64,000 bases of DNA from the NCBI GenBank assembly GCA_004144175.1, contig SEFT01000004.1, positions 306,001 to 370,000 of the forward strand. The letters run 5' to 3'. Shown here in pieces: positions 27,501 through 34,622 of the stretch. The notes under the pieces were generated by a model. That model had not been told where the DNA came from. It saw only the letters and a program-made list of their open reading frames with translations, and searched no databases. The first letter of the stretch is position 1. Each line of letters opens with the position of its first letter. Source of the DNA: Sphingobacteriales bacterium (GTDB lineage: Bacteria > Bacteroidota > Bacteroidia > Chitinophagales > Chitinophagaceae). Made by a program: the position numbers and the translations under genes.

Positions 27501-28894
27501 TATTTGAAGCATTCCAGCAGGAAGATACGTCTACTACCAAGCGATATGGGGGTACTGGCCTCGGCCTTACTATCTCTAATCAATTGCTTGGCCTTATGGG
27601 CAGCGGCCTTAGGCTGACTAGCGAGCCCGATAAAGGGAGTAAGTTCTACTTCGACCTGCAGCTGAAAGCACAGCAAGGTGCACCGATTGAGTATGCTGGC
27701 CTCGAGCAGATAAAAGAAGTAATGATCGTTGACGACAACGATAATAACCGGAACATCATAAAGCAGATGCTGCATCTGCAACATATACAGACCACCGAAG
27801 CGAGGAACGGGTTGGAAGCCATTCAGCACCTGGCTGGCGGCAAGCAGTATGACGTGATACTGATGGACTACCATATGCCCTACATGGACGGGTTGGAAAC
27901 GATCAGGAAGATAAGGGACAACTTTAAGTCGCCGGTGCGTACGCAATCCATTGTGCTGATGCATAGCTCATCGAACGATGAAGTGATCATCAGTGGGTGT
28001 GAGGCATTGAAAGTAAAACACCGCCTGGTAAAGCCGGTGAAAATGCAGGAGCTGTACAATACACTATCGCGGCTGCACATAAAAGAAAAGGCTTCGGAAA
28101 CGATTATCCTGGCTGATGCGGGCATCAGTAAGGATACCTTTAAAGTGCTGATAGTAGAGGACAACATGGTGAACATGCTACTGGCCAAAACGGTGATAGC
28201 ACGTATAGTACCCAATGCCCGTATAGTAGAAGCGCACAACGGCCTGGAGGCAGTAAAACAATACAAAGCCATACAGCCTGATATAATACTGATGGACATA
28301 CAGATGCCGGAAATGAATGGCTATGAAGCCACACAAACCATCCGCCAGCTGCAGCCGGATGTGCATGTGCCCATAGTAGCCCTCACTGCAGGCAACCTGA
28401 AAGGTGAAAAAGAAAAATGCCTGGCAGCAGGTATGGACGACTTCATAACCAAGCCATTTGTAGAAGAAGCGCTGATAGCTATACTGAAGAAATGGATGAG
28501 CATCGACCCGCGCAGTAATGGCAAGCAAGTGAATGGATCGGCAAACGGCAATGCCGTACATCTGGACCTACCACAGCTAAAAAAGCAACTGGGCGATAAC
28601 GATGAACTCATACGCGAGTTCCTGGGTATGGTGGCTATGGAGCTGGAAGATTTTATACCGATGCTGAACATACAAATTGAGCAAAAGAACCTGCCCGAGA
28701 TAAAACGCTTGTCTCATAAGATAAAAGGCGTGGCGCTAAGTGCCTACCTGAAAGAACTGGCGGACATAGCACTAAAGTTGGAGAAGTCGGAAGAGTTTAA
28801 TGAGGAACACATAAGATCATTACAGCAGGCTTTGTCCGATGAGATAAACACGGTGCTGCCTATGATACGCGCGGTGAATGACGTGCAGGTGTAG
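24524..28894 (+). CDS. Hybrid sensor histidine kinase: GAF, five PAS, HisKA, HATPase, two receivers, Hpt
   Basis: This 1456-residue soluble protein carries a complete phosphorelay on one chain. The order is GAF (about 15-160), PAS domains (about 165, 295, 415, 545 and 685 onward), HisKA with SHEIRTP (phospho-His828) and HATPase with NLLGNAVKF and GTGLGLTI. Receiver 1 (Asp1115 in ILMDYHMPYMDG), receiver 2 (Asp1258 in ILMDIQMPEMNG) and C-terminal Hpt (His1398 in RLSHKIKG) follow. There is no transmembrane segment, so the input is intracellular. No DNA-binding output is adjacent; the phosphate may pass to a separate regulator. ATG 24524 is used; the in-frame GTG at 24512 adds four residues. Confidence 0.93.
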   Translation: MKLPVGTWDENARLHALKSYHILDSLQEKEFDRLAHLASLICDTPIALITLVDEKRQWFKTKIGLDMQETSRDVSFCNYTIMDTKVFEVTDTLLDDRFKNNPLVTADPNLRFYAGYPLTDTNNHALGALCVLDRQPRELSANQKEALKVLSEEVTTLITQRRVREEQKYFEDLFNVSNDLICIADSNGYFKRVNPAFSTLLGWDEQYLLRTSFYDLIHPFDLPATRWELSKLWKGATTINFTHRFRAANNEYKTLQWVATPDPISGDVFAIARDVSSEKEKERKLKSSENKLRAFFESSQGLMCTHDLEGKLLSVNNAGAQTLGYTIDEIVGKSLFDVVPVKHHQGLQHYLDEIKANGFSSGIMQAAHRDGTPKIWLYNNVMMRSEDEGVYIIGNAADITTRHELETDLKRTKEMLESTNRVARIGGWENNFSNRTAYWSDITKEILGVEADFKPRIGDGNRFFKEGPDSRDLFKDAMQKAIQDGTPSDLELELISTTGRDIWVRTIVNAEFANGTCKRLFGTFMDITEKKNAELEIQRSRKMLENVLQSASEVSIIATDTKGLITLFNKGAERLLGYTAEEMVGKQTPDLLHLSEEMIENAIEVSQQYKQEIRGLKSFIYRSEIEGSDSKEWTYVKKDGTRIRVSLVLTPIKDNDNITIGYLGIAVDISETVKAKEALIAERARLQAFVEHAPAAVAMLDRDLEYIAVSHRWIEEYRIEGIEIIGKQLRDVMPEIPAEWEKAIPKCMKGEVATMDEDLWRPEGWDHDQYLRWEIRPWYLHHGSIGGIMIFTQDITEAWLQREELKKAKSQAEMASVAKSEFLANMSHEIRTPLNGVIGFTDLLIKTNLTEIQQQYLSIVNQSANALLSTINDILDFSKIEAGKLELDIDKCDLYEIAGQAADIVTYQVQNKHLEMLLNISTELPRFIWADHVRLKQILVNLLGNAVKFTEKGEIELKVYAVRSETINPDDIILRFEVRDTGIGIKPERQAKIFEAFQQEDTSTTKRYGGTGLGLTISNQLLGLMGSGLRLTSEPDKGSKFYFDLQLKAQQGAPIEYAGLEQIKEVMIVDDNDNNRNIIKQMLHLQHIQTTEARNGLEAIQHLAGGKQYDVILMDYHMPYMDGLETIRKIRDNFKSPVRTQSIVLMHSSSNDEVIISGCEALKVKHRLVKPVKMQELYNTLSRLHIKEKASETIILADAGISKDTFKVLIVEDNMVNMLLAKTVIARIVPNARIVEAHNGLEAVKQYKAIQPDIILMDIQMPEMNGYEATQTIRQLQPDVHVPIVALTAGNLKGEKEKCLAAGMDDFITKPFVEEALIAILKKWMSIDPRSNGKQVNGSANGNAVHLDLPQLKKQLGDNDELIREFLGMVAMELEDFIPMLNIQIEQKNLPEIKRLSHKIKGVALSAYLKELADIALKLEKSEEFNEEHIRSLQQALSDEINTVLPMIRAVNDVQV

Positions 28895-28946
28895 CAAATG
28901 GCAGGACGCTGCCGGTTTTGGCAGTTCATAAAATAAATATCTAAAC

Positions 28947-28975
28947 AAAAAGTCAGGCACTGTCCTGACTTTTTT
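28947..28975 (+). terminator. Rho-independent terminator
   Basis: AGTCAGG (28951-28957) pairs with CCTGACT (28964-28970), flanked by A and T runs, 57 bases after the hybrid kinase. Confidence 0.88.
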
Positions 28976-29095
28976 GCTATACACCCGCCTTATTTGCCTG
29001 CATATCTTCATTGGCAATATTTATACTGCCACCCGTAACTTTAGCTCAATATTTGTCGGACCTACAGAACACCACAAACAACTGGTAAGCTGGCC

Positions 29096-30547
29096 ATGAT
29101 AGAGGTTAAAGAGATACATCCCGGCAGTGAGATAGAATTTACCGAGTCGCCGGAGCACTTCCTGGTCATTGCTACCGAAGTGGCAAAGGCGATGGGCTGG
29201 GAAGTAGCCGACGTCCATTACAATAGTTTTATCGCATACACATCTGGCTATTCGGGCCTGCCGGGTGAGCAGGTACGTGTTGACATTGCAGGACAAAGCG
29301 CTGTTGTAAGTACAGAGTATGCTACCGGCTACATGGCCGATGAAGAGATAAGGCAGGCAAACATTTACAACTTCATACAAGGCATACATGCCGTTAAGTA
29401 TTACTTCTCGGCCGAAGAACTGGAACTAAAATATTTACAACTAAAGGCGCTCCCCAATTTCGATCCCTTAGCGCCGCCCAAGCCTGTTGTTGTCGATACA
29501 CGCACGCCTGCTTCGCTCGGCTCTGTGAGAGACTATCCGGTTACTGCTTCCATCATTGCTATTAATGTATTGTTGTTTGCTATTATGGTGCTTATGGGTG
29601 CCGATGTGTTGCAGCCTGCGTCGGGTATGATGATAGACTGGGGTGCCAACTTTGGCCTGCGCACACTCGATGGCGAGTGGTGGCGTCTATTCACATCCTG
29701 CTTTCTTCATTTTGGCGTAGTGCATCTGCTGATGAACATGTATGCACTGGTATATGCGGGCCTTATACTGGAACCGCAACTGGGCAGTAAGCGTGTAGCA
29801 GTGGCCTACCTGCTAACGGGCGTAGTAGCGAGCCTCACCAGCGTATGGTGGCATTCATGGGTAGTGGCTGCGGGTGCGTCGGGCGCTGTGTTCGGGCTAT
29901 ATGGTGTAGTGCTTGCTTTAGTTACTTCGGGCTATATGGGACAGAAGCTGCGTAAGCCTATGCTGATGTCCATTGGGTTCTTCGTGCTGTACAACCTGGC
30001 ATCAGGTATGAACGATGGAATAGACAGTGCAGCGCATATAGGCGGACTGCTATCAGGCATCGTAATAGGTTACTTATATGTGTACGCAGAAAGACAGCCA
30101 AACAGCAACAGGTTGCTCTACCCTATGCTGGCAGTGCTCACGGCTGTTACACTTTCGCTTACCGCAATTGCCTACAATCGCATACCCAATGCACTTGCCA
30201 TCTACAATAAAGAGATGAAGACCTTCAGCCAGAATGAAGTGATAGCAGAAACGGCTATACAGGGCACGCCCATCAAGACCACATCGCAAAAGCTAAAGGC
30301 CATTGAGCAAACATCTATACCTACCTGGAGGCAAAATGCAGTATTGATCGAATCGCTTGGTAAGCTTAGGTTTCCCGAAGAGATCGAAAAGAGAAACAAG
30401 CTGCTGGGCATGTACGCAGCCCTACGTATACAAAGCCTGGAGTTTGAATACAAAGCACTGAAAGAAAACACGCAACAGTACGCCGAACCGCTGGCGTCTA
30501 TCACCCGCCAGATGGAGCAGATAAAGACCAGCCTGCAACCGGAGTAA
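29096..30547 (+). CDS. Rhomboid family intramembrane serine protease
   Basis: The 483-residue protein has a rhomboid core at about residues 150-330 with GEWWRLFTSCFLHFGVVHLL and MNMYAL. The catalytic serine is S262 in AAGASGAVFGLYG and the catalytic histidine H314 in SAAHIGGLLSG. Rhomboids cleave membrane proteins within or near their transmembrane helix. The N-terminal 130 residues are soluble and unidentified; the C-terminal 120 residues are a helical cytosolic or periplasmic tail. This extended layout is common in Bacteroidota. Substrates unknown. Confidence 0.9.
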   Translation: MIEVKEIHPGSEIEFTESPEHFLVIATEVAKAMGWEVADVHYNSFIAYTSGYSGLPGEQVRVDIAGQSAVVSTEYATGYMADEEIRQANIYNFIQGIHAVKYYFSAEELELKYLQLKALPNFDPLAPPKPVVVDTRTPASLGSVRDYPVTASIIAINVLLFAIMVLMGADVLQPASGMMIDWGANFGLRTLDGEWWRLFTSCFLHFGVVHLLMNMYALVYAGLILEPQLGSKRVAVAYLLTGVVASLTSVWWHSWVVAAGASGAVFGLYGVVLALVTSGYMGQKLRKPMLMSIGFFVLYNLASGMNDGIDSAAHIGGLLSGIVIGYLYVYAERQPNSNRLLYPMLAVLTAVTLSLTAIAYNRIPNALAIYNKEMKTFSQNEVIAETAIQGTPIKTTSQKLKAIEQTSIPTWRQNAVLIESLGKLRFPEEIEKRNKLLGMYAALRIQSLEFEYKALKENTQQYAEPLASITRQMEQIKTSLQPE

Positions 30548-30568
30548 CTGACAACCCAATAAAAGAGA

Positions 30569-30590
30569 AGCGCGGCCCTTGGGCCGCGCT
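30569..30590. terminator. GC-rich hairpin, probable terminator for convergent genes
   Basis: AGCGCGGCCC (30569-30578) pairs perfectly with GGGCCGCGCT (30581-30590). The minus-strand side runs into TTCTCTTTTATT, so it best terminates the minus-strand gene, though the + side lacks a T run. Confidence 0.6.
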
Positions 30591-30622
30591 GTGGTGTGCA
30601 ATGTAAAGATGTCAGTACTATA

Positions 30623-30952
30623 TTAATTCTCGGGCATTCCGCTTTTTAGCAGGCGCTCTATCTTCTTTAGTTGAGATGCCGTTAATGGGCTATCGGGTGG
30701 TATTGTGCGGTGGGCTACCATTTTTCTGCAAAGCTGGCCGTCTTTATCGAGGTAGTATGTAGGGCTGAACATGCGGAGATTCTTATTGGCCAGGGGCGAG
30801 CTTGCTATTGCCGGTTTCCCTTTTACTACACGTTCCATTTCCTGGATGAAGAACGTATACACATCTGCATTACCTTCTTCTGTTTTGGCAACTTCCATTT
30901 TCTTAGAACCACGACCCGGAACTACATTCGGAAAATAAACAAAATGACCCAT
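30623..30952 (-). CDS. Small hypothetical protein
   Basis: ATG 30952 gives 109 residues beginning MGHFVYFPNVVPGRGSKKME; an upstream in-frame start (31138) would add a Cys-rich, unlikely extension. The protein is soluble with a C-terminal PLTASQLKKIERLLKSG helix. No domain recognised. Confidence 0.55.
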   Translation of the reverse strand: MGHFVYFPNVVPGRGSKKMEVAKTEEGNADVYTFFIQEMERVVKGKPAIASSPLANKNLRMFSPTYYLDKDGQLCRKMVAHRTIPPDSPLTASQLKKIERLLKSGMPEN

Positions 30953-31203
30953 TTTCAATACGATTTGGTTGTTACAAAATATCCGCTGCTGGTGTTTGTT
31001 TGCCCTGGCAATAAAAACCGCTTGCGTAAGAACTGATGTAAAAGTAGCAGGGCAAAAACAACCGGTAAACTCGAAGTGGAGAACAGGAATAATCATGTGG
31101 AGTTTGTGTAAATAGTTTGCTAAAACGAACGCTACCATAGTGTTACAGGCTGTCTATAATGCTGCGTATTGCTATATTTACCGCAACAAACACATACGAC
31201 GAT

Positions 31204-31818
31204 ATGGAACAGATACTTCGCGCGGTCAATCTATATGCAGAGGGAGCAAAGAAAGTAGAGCAACGCAGAGATGATTGGGTAAAGAAAATGCCGGAGCTAA
31301 AGCAACAGCTTAAAAGCATTGCTAAATACTTGTCGGAAAACGCGGACTACAAACCGGGCTTCTATGTAGATACGCTGTATGCCTATGATGAAGAATCGAA
31401 CGGCATATGCCGCAGAATGCCGTCGCTGGCTTTTCGATCGGGTCCTATGCCTTTGTTTGTAGACTTTGACAAGGACGGACAACGAACAAAGACCTATACC
31501 GAGAACGGCTTTCAGATCATGTTCAGCCCGATCATTACCGGGCAGGTATTGGTCACATTGTTCTATCATTCTAATGCACTGATAGATGCCTCAGAAAAGG
31601 CAAAAGATATGATGCTGATAGATAACCCTGCGGCTATATCGAAAGAGCTGATAGATGCAATTATTGAGAACGGGATAGAAGCAGCCTTCTACTCGAGCTA
31701 CACAGGCATTGCCGAGCAAAAGGAAACGTCTTACACACCTATCGGCTTCAAGACACAGCGCGCCGAGACGACGGAGCATGATATGGCAGAGATATCATCG
31801 CCAAACTTTAGCAGATAA
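31204..31818 (+). CDS. Hypothetical cytosolic protein
   Basis: ATG 31204 gives 204 residues with no signal peptide or membrane segment. A long helix (EGAKKVEQRRDDWVKKMPELK) is followed by a strand-rich middle (TENGFQIMFSPIITGQVLVT) and a C-terminal helical region. The upstream sequence contains a TATATTTA box, which supports this start rather than 31159. No family recognised. Confidence 0.6.
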   Translation: MEQILRAVNLYAEGAKKVEQRRDDWVKKMPELKQQLKSIAKYLSENADYKPGFYVDTLYAYDEESNGICRRMPSLAFRSGPMPLFVDFDKDGQRTKTYTENGFQIMFSPIITGQVLVTLFYHSNALIDASEKAKDMMLIDNPAAISKELIDAIIENGIEAAFYSSYTGIAEQKETSYTPIGFKTQRAETTEHDMAEISSPNFSR

Positions 31819-31840
31819 ATATGCGGTTGCTGTGGGATAA

Positions 31841-32158
31841 CTAACCAGGAATGAATATAGCCTGATATCTATGGGTGACTGCGTCCAGTATCTTGCGGAA
31901 GCTTTCATCCTGACAATCTATGGATACAGTAGCACGCAGCGTCATCTTTTCTTCTACGCCCGTAAAAGTCACTACCGCTTTAATTTCGATATTTTCGAAA
32001 TGCCGTAATGCCTTCCTCAGGCTAAAGAGCTTTGTTTCGTAAATGCTCCTTATTGCATTGCTCCTGATCTCGTCAGAAATTGCTACAACTTCGATGTACT
32101 GCGAAAACTCCAGCTGATAACCGGCGTTTGCAGTGTCGTATCTGTAATGAAGTCCCAT
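31841..32158 (-). CDS. Small hypothetical protein (105 residues)
   Basis: The soluble alpha/beta protein has the segments LEFSQYIEVVAISDEIRSNA, LRKALRHFENIEIKAVVTFT and TVSIDCQDESFRKILDAV. I do not recognise it. The C-terminus ends 22 bases from the opposing gene. It is a plausible but uncharacterised small gene. Confidence 0.55.
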   Translation of the reverse strand: MGLHYRYDTANAGYQLEFSQYIEVVAISDEIRSNAIRSIYETKLFSLRKALRHFENIEIKAVVTFTGVEEKMTLRATVSIDCQDESFRKILDAVTHRYQAIFIPG

Positions 32159-32414
32159 TTCTCTCTTATGTCACTTCGTGCTACCTGCATATATCAATAC
32201 TTGCGTATCATCCCTCTCGCAGGCATGGCGATACCCAAATTTAAGGTAGAAATTGCTTTTGTAAATTATCGTTTGCTGAAAATCTTATAAATTTTTTGGA
32301 GCAGTTAGACGGGTATAGTGTGTTATGGACTACGTAATGTGACATCTAATAACCACAGCATCGCGGGGGAGGATCGCGTCAAAACAGAAATATTATTCGA
32401 GTGAACGACGGGCA

Positions 32415-32441
32415 CAAAAAAGAGGCGTAAGAATACGCCTC
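32415..32441 (-). terminator. Terminator of the 70-residue minus-strand gene
   Basis: On the minus strand GAGGCGTA-TTCT-TACGCCTC is followed by TTTTTT. The gap 32159-32555 (397 bases) otherwise holds no gene; it contains AT-rich sequence and promoter material for the gene at 32158. Confidence 0.8.
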
Positions 32442-32555
32442 ATACCTCACAATATAATTGTACAAATCTAATCTGGACAAATGTAGGGGGTACCTACCGG
32501 AAATTTGGTTAATGATTTCTTAATGAAATCTTAAGCTTTAAAGGCGTGATTTGGC

Positions 32556-32768
32556 CTAATCTCGCTCAACCAAATAGTAATCAAGTACTTCTGTCGCTTT
32601 TTCCATCGCATCTTCTACATCAGCAGCGCTCACAAAAGCTTCAGCAATGTTTCCATTATTATCCAATTCTACTACCAGATCGTCGGTATGGTAGTTTGGA
32701 TTGCTTTCATCTATTTCAACCATTGACTTCATTTCAAAGTCGCAATACATGATGTGAAACCTTTTCAT
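32556..32768 (-). CDS. Small acidic hypothetical protein
   Basis: ATG 32768 gives 70 residues (MKRFHIMYCDFEMKSMVEID...), acidic, with a strand-helix pattern and a C-terminal amphipathic helix (VEDAMEKATEVLDYYLVERD). An upstream in-frame start at 32846 would overlap the terminator at 32809-32839 and is unlikely. No family recognised. Confidence 0.55.
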   Translation of the reverse strand: MKRFHIMYCDFEMKSMVEIDESNPNYHTDDLVVELDNNGNIAEAFVSAADVEDAMEKATEVLDYYLVERD

Positions 32769-32808
32769 AGGTAGTACAAGTAGTTTTTTAAGTTGAGTAT
32801 AGGCCAGA

Positions 32809-32839
32809 AAAAAGGGCTGTCTTTTATTACAGCCCTTTT
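32809..32839. terminator. Bidirectional hairpin terminator
   Basis: AAAAAGGGCTGT (32809-32820) pairs with ACAGCCCTTTT (32829-32839). It follows the T9SS gene that ends at 32921 on the minus strand. Confidence 0.8.
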
Positions 32840-32920
32840 CAAACACATCTTTTCAAAACCAACGCTGGCATGTCCGATAACGGACTAAAAATATTATGCC
32901 AGGGCTCGCTTACTCCTATT

Positions 32921-34147
32921 CTATCTTATAACGGAAAATCTATTGTAAAAGTGTTGCTCACCGTTATTTACCTGTAAAAGATATTGTCCGGGCTTGAATG
33001 ATTGAGTATTTATCTGAAGCTCCTCACCGTTTACTTTGCGATTGTATATAGCTCTGCCATCCAGCGTATAGATGACAACTTGTGATGTGGATGATGAGGT
33101 ATTGGGTAATCGGACAAATAGTTCGCTACCGGTAACAGGAACAGGATATAACTCTATCAGCCCATCTTGCACGGTTAGCTTACTGACGCTTACATCGGCT
33201 TGCTCGTAAAAGTACATTTGCTCGATACTGCCGACGGGGTAGTACCATTGTGCATTAAGTTCGTCCCACGACTGTGTGCTGCGCGTACTGATCAGGCCTG
33301 CTACGTGATAGGTCATTATCGTTTTGGATATATTCTTTTCAATACCGTCTGTAAACTGTTGCAGTATCATTGTATCCTGCAGTCCGGCGCTATTAAAATG
33401 ATACATACGTTTTGTAGTATCAAAACCTCCATTAGCATTGTCTGCTACTGTTAGCGTTACACTATCCTTTCCATTATAGTCATAATAGTATAGATCGTAC
33501 TGAGCCGTGTCCCATCCGTTGTCATCTACTTCAAAAAGCTTTTCAGATAACTTGCCACCGGTATAGCTGTAAGTTTCCCTGGCTACGGGCTGCCATGCGT
33601 TTTGTATCCATCTTTCCTGTAGTGCTTCCGTTATTCCGTTTGCTGTAAAAGTAGATATCCTTCTGGCGCTATTCTGCCAGCTTGCCATTTCCCATACTAG
33701 TGTTAGTTCGTTTGCCCTGTTGCCAGATGCATCGTAGGTATGTTCGTACCGCACCAGGTTTTGCCAGCTGCCGCCGTACCATTCCTGGTAGGTCATCTTT
33801 ACTATCTTCTGATTCAGATATTCGAAAGACATCCTCTTATCAGGCCACCAAAAGCCGCGGTCGAAGTATTGATAGTCTTCGTTGGCAATCCTGCCGTTTA
33901 CATCAAATCCTCGTACTATCCGTTTGGTGCCGTCCGTACGCACATTATACTTCCAGTCATTCTTTATACTGTCAAAGGCATTGTGGGCGGCGTACACATA
34001 GATAGCCGAATCCCGCGCAACGAAAGAACCATTCGCGCCGTATTCCCTTCTCAGTTCTTTTACCAGCCGTAGATTGGCTTGGGCGTTCAAGTTGTAAGGG
34101 AAAAGGGATACTAGTAATAATGCTATTGATTGTACAAATCGTGTCAT
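32921..34147 (-). CDS. T9SS-secreted YD-repeat-like protein
   Basis: The 408-residue protein has a signal peptide (MTRFVQSIALLLVSLFPYNL) and a sorting domain (LYPVPVTGSELFVRLP ... KPGQYLLQVNNGEQH). In between are repeated strands with the pattern Y-[TS]-Y-D-x-x-G-[NK] (YEHTYDASGNRANEL, YSYTGGKLSEKLF, YHFNSAGLQDTM), like YD/RHS-type repeats that form an extended beta shell. No toxin or carbohydrate-active motif. Surface display by T9SS is likely; role unknown. Confidence 0.82.
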   Translation of the reverse strand: MTRFVQSIALLLVSLFPYNLNAQANLRLVKELRREYGANGSFVARDSAIYVYAAHNAFDSIKNDWKYNVRTDGTKRIVRGFDVNGRIANEDYQYFDRGFWWPDKRMSFEYLNQKIVKMTYQEWYGGSWQNLVRYEHTYDASGNRANELTLVWEMASWQNSARRISTFTANGITEALQERWIQNAWQPVARETYSYTGGKLSEKLFEVDDNGWDTAQYDLYYYDYNGKDSVTLTVADNANGGFDTTKRMYHFNSAGLQDTMILQQFTDGIEKNISKTIMTYHVAGLISTRSTQSWDELNAQWYYPVGSIEQMYFYEQADVSVSKLTVQDGLIELYPVPVTGSELFVRLPNTSSSTSQVVIYTLDGRAIYNRKVNGEELQINTQSFKPGQYLLQVNNGEQHFYNRFSVIR

Positions 34148-34270
34148 AAGCGCGTCAAAGCCTCCATTGTATAAAGTTAACGCATAGCTTATATACTTTG
34201 AAAACGCACATCAGCAACGTCTAAAAATGTGAAAGGGACAACACTAATGCTGTCCCTTTAATCGATTGCG

Positions 34271-34520
34271 AATTTTTCTCACTTTCCACTCTACCACATT
34301 CCAAGCTCACATTTCCTTCTCACCAATCTCTTTCACATCTCCAATCTCACAAAACCCTTCTCACTTTTCCAATCTCACAAAACCTTCCTCACCTTCCAAT
34401 CTCACTAATCACACTCACATTTCCAATCTCACTAATCCTTCTCACTTTTCTCACTTCACTAACTTCATTCTCACAACTTCCAAACTTCACTTTTTCTCTC
34501 TTATCACAATCTCACACTCT
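34271..34520. repeat. G-depleted tandem minisatellite, period about 27 bases
   Basis: On the + strand this 250-base tract is almost free of G. The core shows a repeating unit of the type TCCAATCTCACnAAnCCTTCTCACnTT starting at about 34340, 34368, 34395, 34422 and 34449 (spacings 28, 27, 27, 27), with more diverged copies on both sides. The copies drift, as in a minisatellite, and the minus strand is correspondingly C-poor. It lies between the upstream region of one T9SS gene and the terminator of another. The open frame across it is not a real gene. Confidence 0.85.
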
Positions 34521-34570
34521 AGGATAAAAAAAACACTGTGCCAACCTGCCTCAAAAAAGTGGCTAATCAC

Positions 34571-34602
34571 AAAAAAAATGGCTATCCTTTCGGATAGCCA
34601 TT
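34571..34602 (-). terminator. Terminator of the 932-residue T9SS gene
   Basis: On the minus strand AATGGCTATCC-GAAA-GGATAGCCATT is followed by TTTTTT. It lies 20 bases after the stop of that gene. Confidence 0.88.
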
Positions 34603-34622
34603 CTGTATCAATAAGATACAAC

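Noticed and set aside
34340..34476. A CRISPR array at the 27-bp repeats
   Set aside because: There are no unique spacers; the whole unit repeats without an interspersed variable segment and no cas genes are present.
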